Positions 55,658 through 64,000 of a stretch of DNA of 64,000 nt are shown here, in pieces. The notes below the pieces were generated by a model. The model was not told where the DNA came from, did not search any database, and saw only the letters and a list, made by a program, of their open reading frames with translations. The stretch is from an uncultured Clostridia bacterium. Lineage in GTDB: Bacteria > Bacillota > Clostridia > TANB77 > CAG-508. How positions within the stretch are numbered: position 1 is the first letter of the stretch; every line of letters starts with the position of its first letter. Made by a program: the position numbers and the translations under genes. The DNA lies in NCBI GenBank assembly GCA_948630815.1, contig CAPIEU010000002.1, positions 62,001 through 126,000 of the forward strand. The letters run 5' to 3'.

Positions 55658-56941
55658 ATGAGTATAAAAGTAGAAAATACAGAAAACAAAAATGAAGTAA
55701 AATTAGAATTTACAATTGAAGCTAGCAAATTTGATGAAGCAATCAAAAAAGTATATTTAAAAAGTGCAAAATATTTTAATATACCAGGATTTAGAAAAGG
55801 TAAAGCTCCAATGAATATTGTTGAAAAATATTATGGAGATGAAATTTTTTATGAAGATGCTTTTAATGAAGTAGTGCCAGAGGTGTACGAAAAAGAATTA
55901 AAAGAAAACAATATTGAAGCTGTAAGTCATCCTGATATAGATGTTAAACAAATAGGAAAAGGACAAGACTTAATATTTACAGCAGTAGTTCAAACTAAGC
56001 CAGAAGTAAAACTTGGTAAATATAAAGGTATAGAATTGAAAAAAGTAGAGTATAATGTAACTGACCACGATATCGAACACGAACTTGGACATATGCAAGA
56101 AAAAAATGCAAGACTAATTTCAGTAGAAGATAGAGCTGCAGAAAGTGGAGATATTACAGTAATAGATTTTGAGGGTTTTGTTGATGGTGTAGCTTTTGAA
56201 GGTGGAAAAGCAGAGAATCACGAATTAACAATAGGAAGCAATACATTCATACCAGGATTTGAAGATCAAATTATTGGAATGAAAATTGATGAAGAAAAAG
56301 ATATTAATGTAAAATTTCCAGAAGAATATTTTTCAGAAGAGTTAAAAGGAAAAGACGCAACATTTAAAGTAAAATTACATGAAATTAAAAAGAAAGAATT
56401 ACCAGAACTTAATGACGAATTTGCAAAAGATGTTAGTGAATTTGACACATTAGATGAACTAAAAAATAGTATCAAAGAAAAAATAGAAGAAGAAAACAAA
56501 AATAAAGCAAAATATGAAACAGAAGATGCAGCAGTAAAAGCTGTATGCGATAATGTTACTATTGATATTCCATCAGGAATGATTGAAACAGAAATAGATA
56601 ATATGACAAAAGAAATTGAACAAAGACTTTCATACCAAGGAATGAAATTAGATAACTATTTGCAAATGATTGGAAAAACAAAAGAAGAATTTAGAAAAGA
56701 ATATGAAAAACAAGCAAGAACATCTGTAAAAAATAGATTAGTATTAGAAGCAATAATAAAAGAAGAAAAAATTGAAGCAGATGATGATAAAATTCAAGAA
56801 AAAGTAAAACAAATGGCTGAAATGTATGGACAAAAAGAAGAACAGCTTAAAGAAAATGAAGGATTCATAAATTACATAAAAGAATCATTAAAAAATGAAA
56901 AAGTAGTAGAATTTATAGTAGAAAATGCAAAAATAAAATAG
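55658..56941 (+). CDS. tig: Trigger factor
   Basis: A 427-residue ribosome-associated chaperone. The ribosome-binding motif GFRKGKAPM is near 46, the FKBP-type domain covers about 150-245 (DITVIDFEGFVDGVAFEGGK), and a helical C-terminal domain follows. It opens the tig-clpP-clpX cluster. Complete and in frame. Confidence 0.96.
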   Translation: MSIKVENTENKNEVKLEFTIEASKFDEAIKKVYLKSAKYFNIPGFRKGKAPMNIVEKYYGDEIFYEDAFNEVVPEVYEKELKENNIEAVSHPDIDVKQIGKGQDLIFTAVVQTKPEVKLGKYKGIELKKVEYNVTDHDIEHELGHMQEKNARLISVEDRAAESGDITVIDFEGFVDGVAFEGGKAENHELTIGSNTFIPGFEDQIIGMKIDEEKDINVKFPEEYFSEELKGKDATFKVKLHEIKKKELPELNDEFAKDVSEFDTLDELKNSIKEKIEEENKNKAKYETEDAAVKAVCDNVTIDIPSGMIETEIDNMTKEIEQRLSYQGMKLDNYLQMIGKTKEEFRKEYEKQARTSVKNRLVLEAIIKEEKIEADDDKIQEKVKQMAEMYGQKEEQLKENEGFINYIKESLKNEKVVEFIVENAKIK

Positions 56942-56949
56942 GTAGAAAA

Positions 56950-57008
56950 AGTCGGAGGTATAAAGTATTAAATGTAAATAGATTTTATATTATACCTCTG
57001 GCTTTTGC
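56950..57008 (+). terminator. Terminator after tig
   Basis: AGTCGGAGGTATA pairs (with G-U) with TATACCTCTGGCT, followed by TTTT. Confidence 0.6.
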
Positions 57009-57060
57009 GGTATAATGTGTGAAAGAAGATAGATAACCCTGAGACATAAGGGTATAAATA

Positions 57061-57115
57061 TATGTAGGGGTTGCATGATATGCAATCCAGACAGCATACC
57101 ATGTAGCCCTACATA
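57061..57115. repeat. Nested GTAGGGG palindrome before clpP
   Basis: The inner GGTTGCAT / ATGCAATCC and outer TATGTAGGG / CCCTACATA arms are both intact, giving a cross-like fold. Confidence 0.7.
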
Positions 57116-57146
57116 TAAAGATAAATAAAATTAAGGAGGAAACAAT

Positions 57147-57749
57147 ATGTTACAAGATAGTTTAGTTCCATATGTAATTGAACAAACAAATAAAGGAGAA
57201 AGATCATATGATATATTCTCTAGGCTTTTGAAAGATAGGATTATTTTCTTAGGTGAGGATGTTAATCCAACAACTGCAAGTTTAGTAATTGCACAACTTT
57301 TATTCTTAGAATCAGAAGATCCAGATAAAGAAATAAGTTTATACATTAATTCACCGGGGGGATCTATAACAGATGGAATGGGAATAGTAGATACAATGAA
57401 TTATATAAAATGTCCAGTTTCTACAATATGTATAGGAATGGCTGCAAGTATGGGAGCAGTACTTTTAGCATCAGGTGAAAAAGGAAAAAGATTTGCTACA
57501 CCAAATGCTGAAATATTAATCCATCAACCATTAATAGGAGGACATGGAATTTCTGGTCAAGCAACAGAAATAAAAATTCACGCAGATCATATGGTAAAAA
57601 CAAGAGAAAAATTAAATAAATTATTAAGCGATAGAACAGGTCAAAGCTTAGAAACTATTATGAAAGATACAGAAAGAGATAATTATATGACAGCAGAAGA
57701 AGCACTGAAATATGGATTAATAGATGGAATTATGGATAAAAGAGCCTAA
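57147..57749 (+). CDS. clpP: ATP-dependent Clp protease, proteolytic subunit
   Basis: A 200-residue serine protease forming the ClpP barrel. The catalytic Ser is in GMAASMGAVLL near 100 and the His in EILIHQPLIGG near 125; the Asp is in the KDTERDNYMTAEEA segment. Normal start MLQDSLVPYVIEQT. It works with ClpX, whose gene follows. Confidence 0.97.
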   Translation: MLQDSLVPYVIEQTNKGERSYDIFSRLLKDRIIFLGEDVNPTTASLVIAQLLFLESEDPDKEISLYINSPGGSITDGMGIVDTMNYIKCPVSTICIGMAASMGAVLLASGEKGKRFATPNAEILIHQPLIGGHGISGQATEIKIHADHMVKTREKLNKLLSDRTGQSLETIMKDTERDNYMTAEEALKYGLIDGIMDKRA

Positions 57750-57864
57750 TAATAAAAATATTGAATTGAGGAGTAGTTATCTGTGAATTATAAATGTGGG
57801 TTTGACAAATATATTTACTATGTTTATAATTGAATTATTATTAAATGGGAGTGTAGATAAAAGA

Positions 57865-59172
57865 ATGGCTAAAAAGCAAAGTGAAAAAAATGTTAAATGT
57901 TCTTTTTGTGGAAAACCGCAAGATGTAGTAAAAAAGATTGTAGCAGGACCAGGTGTATATATTTGTGATGAATGTATTTCTTTATGTAAAAATATCATTG
58001 AAGAAGACTATGTAGAAGATGATGATATTGGATATACAATAGAGGAAGCAAGTGATTTACCAAAACCAGAGGAAATTAAAAAGATACTTGATCAATATGT
58101 GATAGGGCAAGAAGAAGCCAAAAAGACACTTGCTGTTGCAGTATATAACCATTATAAAAGAATTAATAGTGAAGAAGAAATAAATGATGTAGAAATTGGT
58201 AAAAGTAATGTGTTATTATTAGGACCAACAGGATGTGGTAAAACTCTACTTGCACAAACATTGGCAAAAATTTTAAAAGTGCCATTTGCAATTGCAGATG
58301 CTACAACATTAACAGAAGCAGGATATGTAGGAGAAGATGTTGAGAACATTTTACTTAAATTAATTCAAGCAGCAGATTATGATGTAGAACTTGCACAAAA
58401 GGGAATTATATATATAGATGAAATAGATAAAATAACAAGAAAATCTGAAAATCCGTCTATTACGAGAGATGTTAGCGGAGAAGGTGTACAGCAAGCATTA
58501 TTAAAAATAGTTGAAGGAACTGTTGCATCTGTTCCTCCACAAGGAGGAAGAAAACATCCACATCAAGAATTTATACAAGTAAATACATCGAATATATTAT
58601 TTATTTGTGGGGGAGCATTTGAAGGATTAGATAAAATTATTGATGAAAGAATTGGAAAAAAAGTAATAGGCTTTGGAGCAAAAATTGAAAGTAAAAAAGA
58701 GGTAGACAAATCAGCTATATATGGAGAATTGTTACCACAAGACTTACTAAAATTTGGATTAATTCCAGAATTTGTAGGAAGACTTCCAATTGTAGCAACT
58801 CTAAAAGAATTAGATAGAGAAGCTTTAATTCAAATTGTAACAGAACCAAAAAATGCTTTAGTAAAACAATATAAAAAGCTATTAGAATTGGATAATGTAG
58901 AATTAGAATTTGAAAAAGAAGCTTTAAATGTTATTGTAGATAAAGCAATTGAAAGAAATACAGGAGCAAGGGGTCTTCGTTCAATAATTGAGGATATTAT
59001 GAGAGATATTATGTTTGAAATACCATCAAATCCTAAAATTGAAAAATGTATTGTAACTAAGGAAACTGTACAAGATGGAAAAGAACCAAAGATTATTTTA
59101 AATGAAAATAAACAAGTAAAAAAGCATATTAAAAAAAGAAAAGTAATACAAAAAAATACAGAAACAGCATAA
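57865..59172 (+). CDS. clpX: Clp protease ATP-binding subunit ClpX
   Basis: A 435-residue AAA+ unfoldase. The zinc-binding domain has CSFCGKP and CDECISLC in the first 40 residues; Walker A GPTGCGKTLLAQ, Walker B IIYIDEIDKI, pore loop GYVGEDVE and the ClpP-docking VIGFGA loop follow. I start at MAKKQSEKN (ATG 57865); the upstream GTG 57796 would add an unusual hydrophobic stretch. Complete. Confidence 0.96.
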   Translation: MAKKQSEKNVKCSFCGKPQDVVKKIVAGPGVYICDECISLCKNIIEEDYVEDDDIGYTIEEASDLPKPEEIKKILDQYVIGQEEAKKTLAVAVYNHYKRINSEEEINDVEIGKSNVLLLGPTGCGKTLLAQTLAKILKVPFAIADATTLTEAGYVGEDVENILLKLIQAADYDVELAQKGIIYIDEIDKITRKSENPSITRDVSGEGVQQALLKIVEGTVASVPPQGGRKHPHQEFIQVNTSNILFICGGAFEGLDKIIDERIGKKVIGFGAKIESKKEVDKSAIYGELLPQDLLKFGLIPEFVGRLPIVATLKELDREALIQIVTEPKNALVKQYKKLLELDNVELEFEKEALNVIVDKAIERNTGARGLRSIIEDIMRDIMFEIPSNPKIEKCIVTKETVQDGKEPKIILNENKQVKKHIKKRKVIQKNTETA

Positions 59173-59202
59173 AAATAAAGTCATATGACTTTATTTTTAT
59201 GC
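59171..59202 (+). terminator. Terminator after clpX
   Basis: AAAATAAAGTCATATGACTTTATTTTT palindrome (27 bp, arms ATAAAGTCAT / ATGACTTTAT), ending in T. Confidence 0.75.
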
Positions 59203-59254
59203 TGTTTTATGATAAAATACGATAAGTAAAAATGTAAGAAGGAAAGAAGTAAAT

Positions 59255-59962
59255 ATGTTAGAAATAAAAGATATATGCTTTGAAAGAGATAATAAAAAAA
59301 TATTAGATCATATTAATATGAAGTTAGATTTAAATAAATTTATAGTAATTACAGGTCCAAATGGCTCTGGAAAATCGACTCTTGCTAAAATTATTATGGG
59401 AATAGAAACACCAGATTCAGGTAATATTATTTTTAATGGGCAAGATATAACGAATTTAAAGATAGATGAAAGAGCAAGACTTGGAATAGGATTTGCATTT
59501 CAACAACCAGTTAAATTTAAGGGAATTACAGTATATGATTTATTGAAAATTGCCTCAAAAAAAGAGATTAATAAAATAGAAGCCTGTAAAATATTATCTA
59601 AAGTAGGTCTTTGTGCAAAAGAATATGTAGATAGGGAAGTAAATTCTTCATTATCAGGAGGAGAACTTAAAAGAATAGAAATAGCTACAGTAGTAGCTCG
59701 TGAATCTATTTTAGCTATTTTTGATGAGCCAGAAGCAGGAATAGATTTATGGAGTTTTAATAATCTTATTGAGATTTTTGAAGATATGAGAAAAATAATA
59801 AAAGGAACTACACTTATTATTTCGCATCAAGAAAGAATCTTAAATATTGCAGATGAAGTAATATTAATGAAAAATGGTAAAATAGAAAAAATAGGAAAAA
59901 GTAGTGACATATTAAAAGAAGACTTATGCAGAAATTCTTGTTGCACATTAAAGAAATGGTAG
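59255..59962 (+). CDS. sufC: SufC-like Fe-S assembly ATPase
   Basis: A 235-residue ABC-type ATPase. Walker A GPNGSGKSTLAK near 37, signature NSSLSGGELKRIE near 140 and Walker B AIFDEPEAGIDLWSF are SufC-specific. Its partner gene (sufB-like) is 160 nt downstream, separated by two short palindromes. There is no sufS, sufU or sufD nearby, so this is a reduced two-gene system. Confidence 0.9.
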   Translation: MLEIKDICFERDNKKILDHINMKLDLNKFIVITGPNGSGKSTLAKIIMGIETPDSGNIIFNGQDITNLKIDERARLGIGFAFQQPVKFKGITVYDLLKIASKKEINKIEACKILSKVGLCAKEYVDREVNSSLSGGELKRIEIATVVARESILAIFDEPEAGIDLWSFNNLIEIFEDMRKIIKGTTLIISHQERILNIADEVILMKNGKIEKIGKSSDILKEDLCRNSCCTLKKW

Positions 59963-59974
59963 AAAAATATAGAA

Positions 59975-60003
59975 ATGTAGGGGCAGACCCTGTGTTTGCC
60001 CCA
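59975..60003. repeat. GTAGGGG repeat between sufC and sufB
   Basis: TGTAGGGGCAGACC / TTTGCCCC, imperfect family member. Confidence 0.6.
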
Positions 60004-60033
60004 ATTATTGAAAAGGGAAATAATGATGTTGTG

Positions 60034-60077
60034 GCAGTATGTTATACTGCTTAAAGGGTCGCATAATATGCGACCCA
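60034..60077. repeat. Two small palindromes before sufB
   Basis: GCAGTAT / ATACTGC (60034-60050) and GGGTCGCATA / TGCGACCC (60056-60077). Confidence 0.6.
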
Positions 60078-60121
60078 TACAAAATAAAAATACAACATTC
60101 TTTGAATTTTTAGGAGGGAAA

Positions 60122-61042
60122 ATGGATAATATAGATGAAGAATTACTAAAAGAAATATCTAATGAACTTGGCGAAATTAGAAATGGAGCATATAATATTA
60201 GAAAAAACGGAGAAGGAATTGAAAGAAAAATAACAGAAAATATAAATATTGTAACTAAAAAAGATAAATCAGGAATAGATATAATTGTTAAAGAAAATAC
60301 TAAATTTGAATTTGTACATATTCCAGTAATTATAACAGAAAGTGGACTTAAAGATATAGTATATAATGATTTTTATATAGGAAAAAATGCAAATGTTGTA
60401 ATTGTAGCAGGATGTGGAATTCATAATGACCATCACAAAGACTCTACACATAATGGAATTCATAGATTTTTCTTAGAAGAAGGTGCAAAAGTAAAATATA
60501 TAGAAAAGCATTATGGAGAAGGTAATGGTGATGGAAAAAGAATTCTAAACCCTATAACAGAAGTAGAATTAAAAGATGGGGCAAATATGGAAATGGAAAC
60601 AGTTCAAATAAAAGGGGTTGACTCTACTATTAGAGAAACTAAAGCAAAACTTGCTTGTAATACAAATCTTACTATAAGTGAAAAAATAATGACACATGGA
60701 AATCAATTTGCAAAAACAGAATTCTATGTAGAATTAAATGGAGAAAAATCAAGTACACACGTAACATCAAGAAGTGTAGCCCAAGATAAATCTAAGCAAG
60801 AGTTTATTTCTAAAATATTAGGTAATACAAAATGTTATGCACATATAGAGTGTGATGCAATAATAAAAGACCAAGGAAAAGTAGTAGCTATACCAGAAAT
60901 AGATGCGAATAATGTAGATGCAAATTTAATACACGAAGCAGCAATAGGTAAAATTGCAGGGGAACAGCTTACAAAATTAATGACTATTGGATTAACTGAA
61001 AAGGAAGCAGAAGAACAGATTATAAATGGATTTTTGAGATAA
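60122..61042 (+). CDS. sufB: SufB/SufD-like Fe-S scaffold protein
   Basis: A 306-residue right-handed beta-helix protein of the SufBD family. VAGCGIHNDHHKDSTHNGIH near 100, HVTSRSVAQDKSKQEF near 215 and IDANNVDANLIHEAAIGKI near 265 are typical. It is shorter than classical SufB (about 465). I choose ATG 60122 after TAGGAGGG. With sufC it resembles the minimal SUF-type systems of anaerobes, in which one SufBD protein and SufC suffice. Confidence 0.88.
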   Translation: MDNIDEELLKEISNELGEIRNGAYNIRKNGEGIERKITENINIVTKKDKSGIDIIVKENTKFEFVHIPVIITESGLKDIVYNDFYIGKNANVVIVAGCGIHNDHHKDSTHNGIHRFFLEEGAKVKYIEKHYGEGNGDGKRILNPITEVELKDGANMEMETVQIKGVDSTIRETKAKLACNTNLTISEKIMTHGNQFAKTEFYVELNGEKSSTHVTSRSVAQDKSKQEFISKILGNTKCYAHIECDAIIKDQGKVVAIPEIDANNVDANLIHEAAIGKIAGEQLTKLMTIGLTEKEAEEQIINGFLR

Positions 61043-61060
61043 ATGTATATAATTAAAAAA

Positions 61061-61270
61061 AATAACCACCCTATTATTTAGTATTATATAAATGATGTAA
61101 GTGTTTTATATATTAATATTTCAACCCAAGGTGAGACAACCTACAATTATAACATTTCATATGTAGGTTGCTCCAATTCGCCCTACGCTTACGCTCCGGT
61201 TGGTCGCTTACGCGGTTTTTTATATTAATATATAAAACACTTACATCATTAAAAAAACTATAGGTGGTTA
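61061..61270. mobile_element. Roughly 200-bp element with nested terminal inverted repeats (MITE-like)
   Basis: An outer pair AATAACCACCC / TATAGGTGGTTAT and 29-bp inner arms (61091-61119 and 61222-61250, beginning AATGATGTAAGTG) enclose a GC-richer core with CGCTTACG repeats. No ORF is present. It lies just before the start of the next gene. Confidence 0.6.
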
Positions 61271-61271
61271 T

Positions 61272-61565
61272 ATGTTTGTAAGAAAATCAAAATTTGAAAA
61301 ATTAATGAAAAATATAGATGAGTTAAACTTTGTATTAACTAAAAATAATTTAATAGATTTAGCTGAAATTTTAGGAAATAGGAAGGAAATGCTAATAAGA
61401 AATATACTTGCAGGAATTGCAAAAGGAGTAGGAATAGGTATAGGCTTTTCTATATTAACAGCAGTATTAATTATTATTTTACAAAAGATAGTTACTCTAA
61501 ATATACCAGTAATAGGTGACTATATAACAGATATAATTGAAATAGTTGAAGGAAATAGGAGATAG
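61272..61565 (+). CDS. Small membrane protein (DUF5665-like)
   Basis: A 97-residue protein. A charged N-terminus with NLIDLAEILGNRKEMLIRNILAG-type sequence (cited by NRKEML) precedes one long hydrophobic region (about 45-75). I recall this as the DUF5665 type, of unknown function. The start follows ATAGGTGG, the end of the MITE-like element. Confidence 0.7.
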   Translation: MFVRKSKFEKLMKNIDELNFVLTKNNLIDLAEILGNRKEMLIRNILAGIAKGVGIGIGFSILTAVLIIILQKIVTLNIPVIGDYITDIIEIVEGNRR

Positions 61566-61612
61566 TAAGTAATAAAAAGAAGAATGGCTCGCCATTCTTC
61601 TTTTTATTACTT
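61566..61612. terminator. Bidirectional terminator
   Basis: GTAATAAAAAGAAGAATGGC / GCCATTCTTCTTTTTATTAC, about 20-bp perfect arms, between convergent genes. Confidence 0.88.
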
Positions 61613-63998
61613 ACTATTACTTACTTCAGCATATTTTTTTAATTTATAATAAACCATATAATTTACTGTACCTGCAGGAAAGTGACCGAATTTATCTTTT
61701 TTACCAGCTGGAACACCTGTTAAAACTTCAATTCCATCTTCAATAGAAGAAACAGCATATATGTGAAAATGACCTTTTTTAACAGCTTCCACAATTTCAT
61801 CTGATAAGCTTAAATTTTCTATATTTTGTACTGGTATCATTACTCCATGTGAACCATCAAGTCCACGCATTTTACAAATTTGATAAAAACCCTCTATTTT
61901 TTCATTAACTCCACCTATAGGTTGAATTTCTCCTTTCTGGTTTACAGATCCAGTAACAGCAATTCCTTGATTAATTGGAACACCAGATAAACTAGAAAGT
62001 AAGGCATATAATTCAGTACTTGAAGCACTATCACCATCAACACCATTATATAACTGTTCAAAACAAATACTTGCTGTTAATGATAAAGGTATATCCTGTG
62101 CAAACATTTCACCTAAATAGCCACTTAAAATGTAAATGCCTTTAGAATGTGATGAACCAGAAAGTTCAACTTCTCTTTCTATATTTATAATACCAGATTT
62201 ACCAGTATAAGTATTAACTGTTATTTTTGATGGCTTTCCAAAGGAATAGTCACCAATAGTCATAACCGTTAAACCATTAATTTGTCCAACTTTAAAACCA
62301 GATGTGCTAATTAAAAGTGTATTATCACGTATCATTTCAGTATATTTAGAATCGTATTTTTTAATTCTATCAATTCTTTCATCTAAAGTTTTTTGAACAT
62401 ATTCTGCAGTTACTACTTTTGATTTTCCAAGCTTTGCCCAAGTGCAAGCTTCAGCAATTATTTCCGAAAGGTCATTAAACCTAGTAGATAATTTCTTTTT
62501 ATCATTTGCAAGTTTAGAAGAATATTCTACAATTTTTGCTACTGCACTTTTATCTAGTGGTAGAAGTTCTTCTTGTTCACAAAAACCATGTATAAAACGA
62601 GCAAGTTTCATAACATTATCTTCATTTTTTGGTGCATCATCTTCAAATTCTACTTTAATTTTGAAAAGTTTCTTAAAATCTGGCTCCATCGCAAGTAATG
62701 TATGGTAAATATTTGAACTTCCTATTAAAATTACTTTTAAATCTAATGGAATAGGTTGTGGTTTTAAAGAAACCATTACCATAGAAGTACGTTGGTCTAC
62801 TGCGTTTTCTATATTTAATTCTTTAATTCTTAACGCTTTTTTTAGAGCATCATAACATAAAGAATTAGCAAGTAAATCTTTTGCTTGTAAAATAATATAA
62901 CCACCATTTGCTTTATGAAGCAATCCTGGTTGAAGCATAGTATAATCTGTTTTTAAAGCACCATAGTAGTTTTCATATTCTAGTTTTCCAAATAAATTAT
63001 GGTATGAGTAGTTTGAGTCCATAATTACAGGAGAACCTTCAGCTTCACTATTATCTATAAATAAATTTACACGATAGTTTAACCAAGGTTGTTTTGGCTC
63101 TTGTCTTGGTGCTACTGGTTGTCCAGCATTTACATTTTGACTTGCAGGTTGCTCAATAAATAATTGCACATTTTTTAACACATCTTTTTTTACATTATCT
63201 AAGAACTTATTAATTATTTTATTTCTCTTATATTTTGCTTTAATATAGTTAATATGTGCATTAATTGTAAGAAGGGCAACATTTGCTTGCCATTCTTCTA
63301 TTTTTTTATCTGAAGCTCTTTCAATAGCTTTAATTTCTGAAATGGCAGAAATTATTTGTTCTTGCACAATATTAGATTTGCTTTCAAATTCCTTTTTTAT
63401 ATTTTCATCTAATTTTTCAAATTCTTCTTCTTCAATAGTTTTTCCATCAATAACAGGCATCATATAAATACCATTTTGAGCAGTTTTTACTTGAAAACCA
63501 TATTTCATAGATTCTTTATTTAATTTCTCTAATAAAACAGAACGTTTTTGTTCAAATTCTTGTTTAATTAAAGTTTTTTCTTTTTCAAAATCTTCATTGC
63601 TAAAGGTTTTATTTATATCTGCTTTTACATCTTTAACAAATTGTTCCATATCTTCTTTAAATTCTTTTCCAAGTCCGTGCAGTAAGGGGAAGAGCTATTG
63701 GCTCATTTGGATTATCAAAGTTATAGATGTAACACCAATCAGAAGGAATTTTTTTCTTCTTTGATATTTTATTTAAATAGTTTTTTGTGTACATTGTTTT
63801 TCCAACGCCATCAGGACCTTCTAGATATAAGTTATATCCTTTAACATCAACACTTAATCCAAATTCTAAAGCTTTAATTCCACGGTCTTGACCAATACCT
63901 GTATCTATACCAGATATAGTAGATGTGTCATCAAATTTAAAAATATCTGGATTGCAATAATCCTTTAATTGTTTATAGTTTAATTCATTTTTTTTCAT
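61607..63998 (-). CDS. Lon-like AAA+ protease (LonC/AAA_32 type), read through a +1 shift
   Basis: A 796-residue protein, complete if ATG 63998 is the start (its ribosome site lies outside the window). Walker A GPDGVGKT is near 57. After ALPLTA the frame meets CGG; skipping one base gives Gly-108 and LGKEFKEDMEQFVKDVK, where relatives have a Gly-x-G-x-x-F-x-x-DM pattern. The AAA_32 ATPase region follows and the C-terminal Lon protease domain shows DGDSASSTELYALLSS (catalytic Ser) and GGVNEKIEGFY (Lys). The span of 2392 nt is 3n+1. Without the shift the ATPase part is cut from the protease. Confidence 0.88.
63675..63677 (-). other. CGG +1 recoding site in the Lon-like protease gene
   Basis: Context GCA-CGG-A. 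Skipping C gives GGA, Gly-108 in the conserved L-x-x-G-x-G-x-x-F segment. Confidence 0.88.
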
Positions 63999-64000
63999 TT

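Noticed and set aside
57796..57864. Upstream GTG start for clpX
   Set aside because: It adds a hydrophobic segment not found in ClpX and has no ribosome site; ATG 57865 gives the family-typical start.
3363..63677. Random sequencing errors or ordinary pseudogenes as the cause of the broken genes
   Set aside because: Errors in AT-rich DNA would hit homopolymers in both directions. Here twelve of twelve breaks have the same extra C before GGA or GGT, on both strands, with exact length agreement. A motif-specific sequencing artefact is not fully excluded without reads.
3363..63677. CGG reassigned to another amino acid
   Set aside because: Plain reassignment does not change frame. After each CGG the zero frame stops within 0 to about 17 codons, while the homologous sequence continues in +1.

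Overview
The window is 64 kb of very AT-rich, gene-dense chromosome from a low-GC Gram-positive anaerobe, most likely an uncultured clostridial (gut-type) lineage. Supporting signs are a spore cortex-lytic enzyme, formate-tetrahydrofolate ligase, Asp23/AmaP envelope genes, a Phe T-box, a clostridial LysS, GGAGG ribosome sites and TTGACA/TATAAT promoters. I see no rRNA or tRNA genes; the only classical RNA gene is tmRNA.

Layout: 0-9 kb holds the recN tail, a LysS-HD fusion, an M50 protease, tsaD, a phosphoesterase, an nfeD-stomatin operon and a GH18 glycosidase. 9-17 kb holds rpsB-tsf and an asp23-amaP-DUF2273-nusB-xseA-xseB-divPAC-fhs run. 17-26 kb holds a type III toxin-antitoxin locus (RNA repeats plus ToxN/AbiQ-like RNase), sleB, an MFS transporter, yqeG, a prepilin peptidase, pepP, efp, an M23 peptidase, gtrA and ssrA. 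26-31 kb is an accessory patch after tmRNA: a serine-recombinase remnant, a single-chain restriction-modification enzyme and foreign-looking small genes. 32-47 kb is core: rpsO, pnp, glycosyltransferases, thiN, an ATPase-Asp23 protein, cmk, plsC, typA, T-box-pheST, murI. 47-64 kb holds an LPKTG protein with its sortase, a deacetylase, an SSB-like protein, an ABC exporter, tig-clpP-clpX, a minimal sufC-sufB pair and a Lon-like protease.

The outstanding observation: ten conserved genes are broken into two or three reading frames, and every one of the twelve breaks has the same form. An in-frame CGG is followed by A or T, and the protein continues in the +1 frame as if the C were skipped and GGA or GGT read as glycine. 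The affected genes are the M50 protease, nfeD (twice), amaP, MFS transporter, pepP, ATPase-Asp23, plsC, sortase (twice), ABC ATPase and Lon-like protease. The restored glycine is often a known conserved one (Walker A GPSGTGKS, PepP ASGPNSSMPHA, sortase IGKITIPKL). I found no other kind of frameshift in a conserved gene, and by eye no in-frame CGG in any intact core gene. This suggests that CGG is an unassigned or hungry codon in this organism and works as a general +1 recoding signal, CGGN being read as Gly. The codon before each site is always NYW (Ala, Ser, Thr, Val or Ile).

Four poorly conserved small ORFs do carry CGG in frame, all within their first 11 codons. Three of them have richer-GC, foreign-looking codon use.

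Other features of note are a covarying palindrome present twice (14.4 and 55.4 kb), a family of short intergenic inverted repeats that often begin with GTAGGGG, and a roughly 200-bp element with 29-bp terminal inverted repeats at 61.1 kb.
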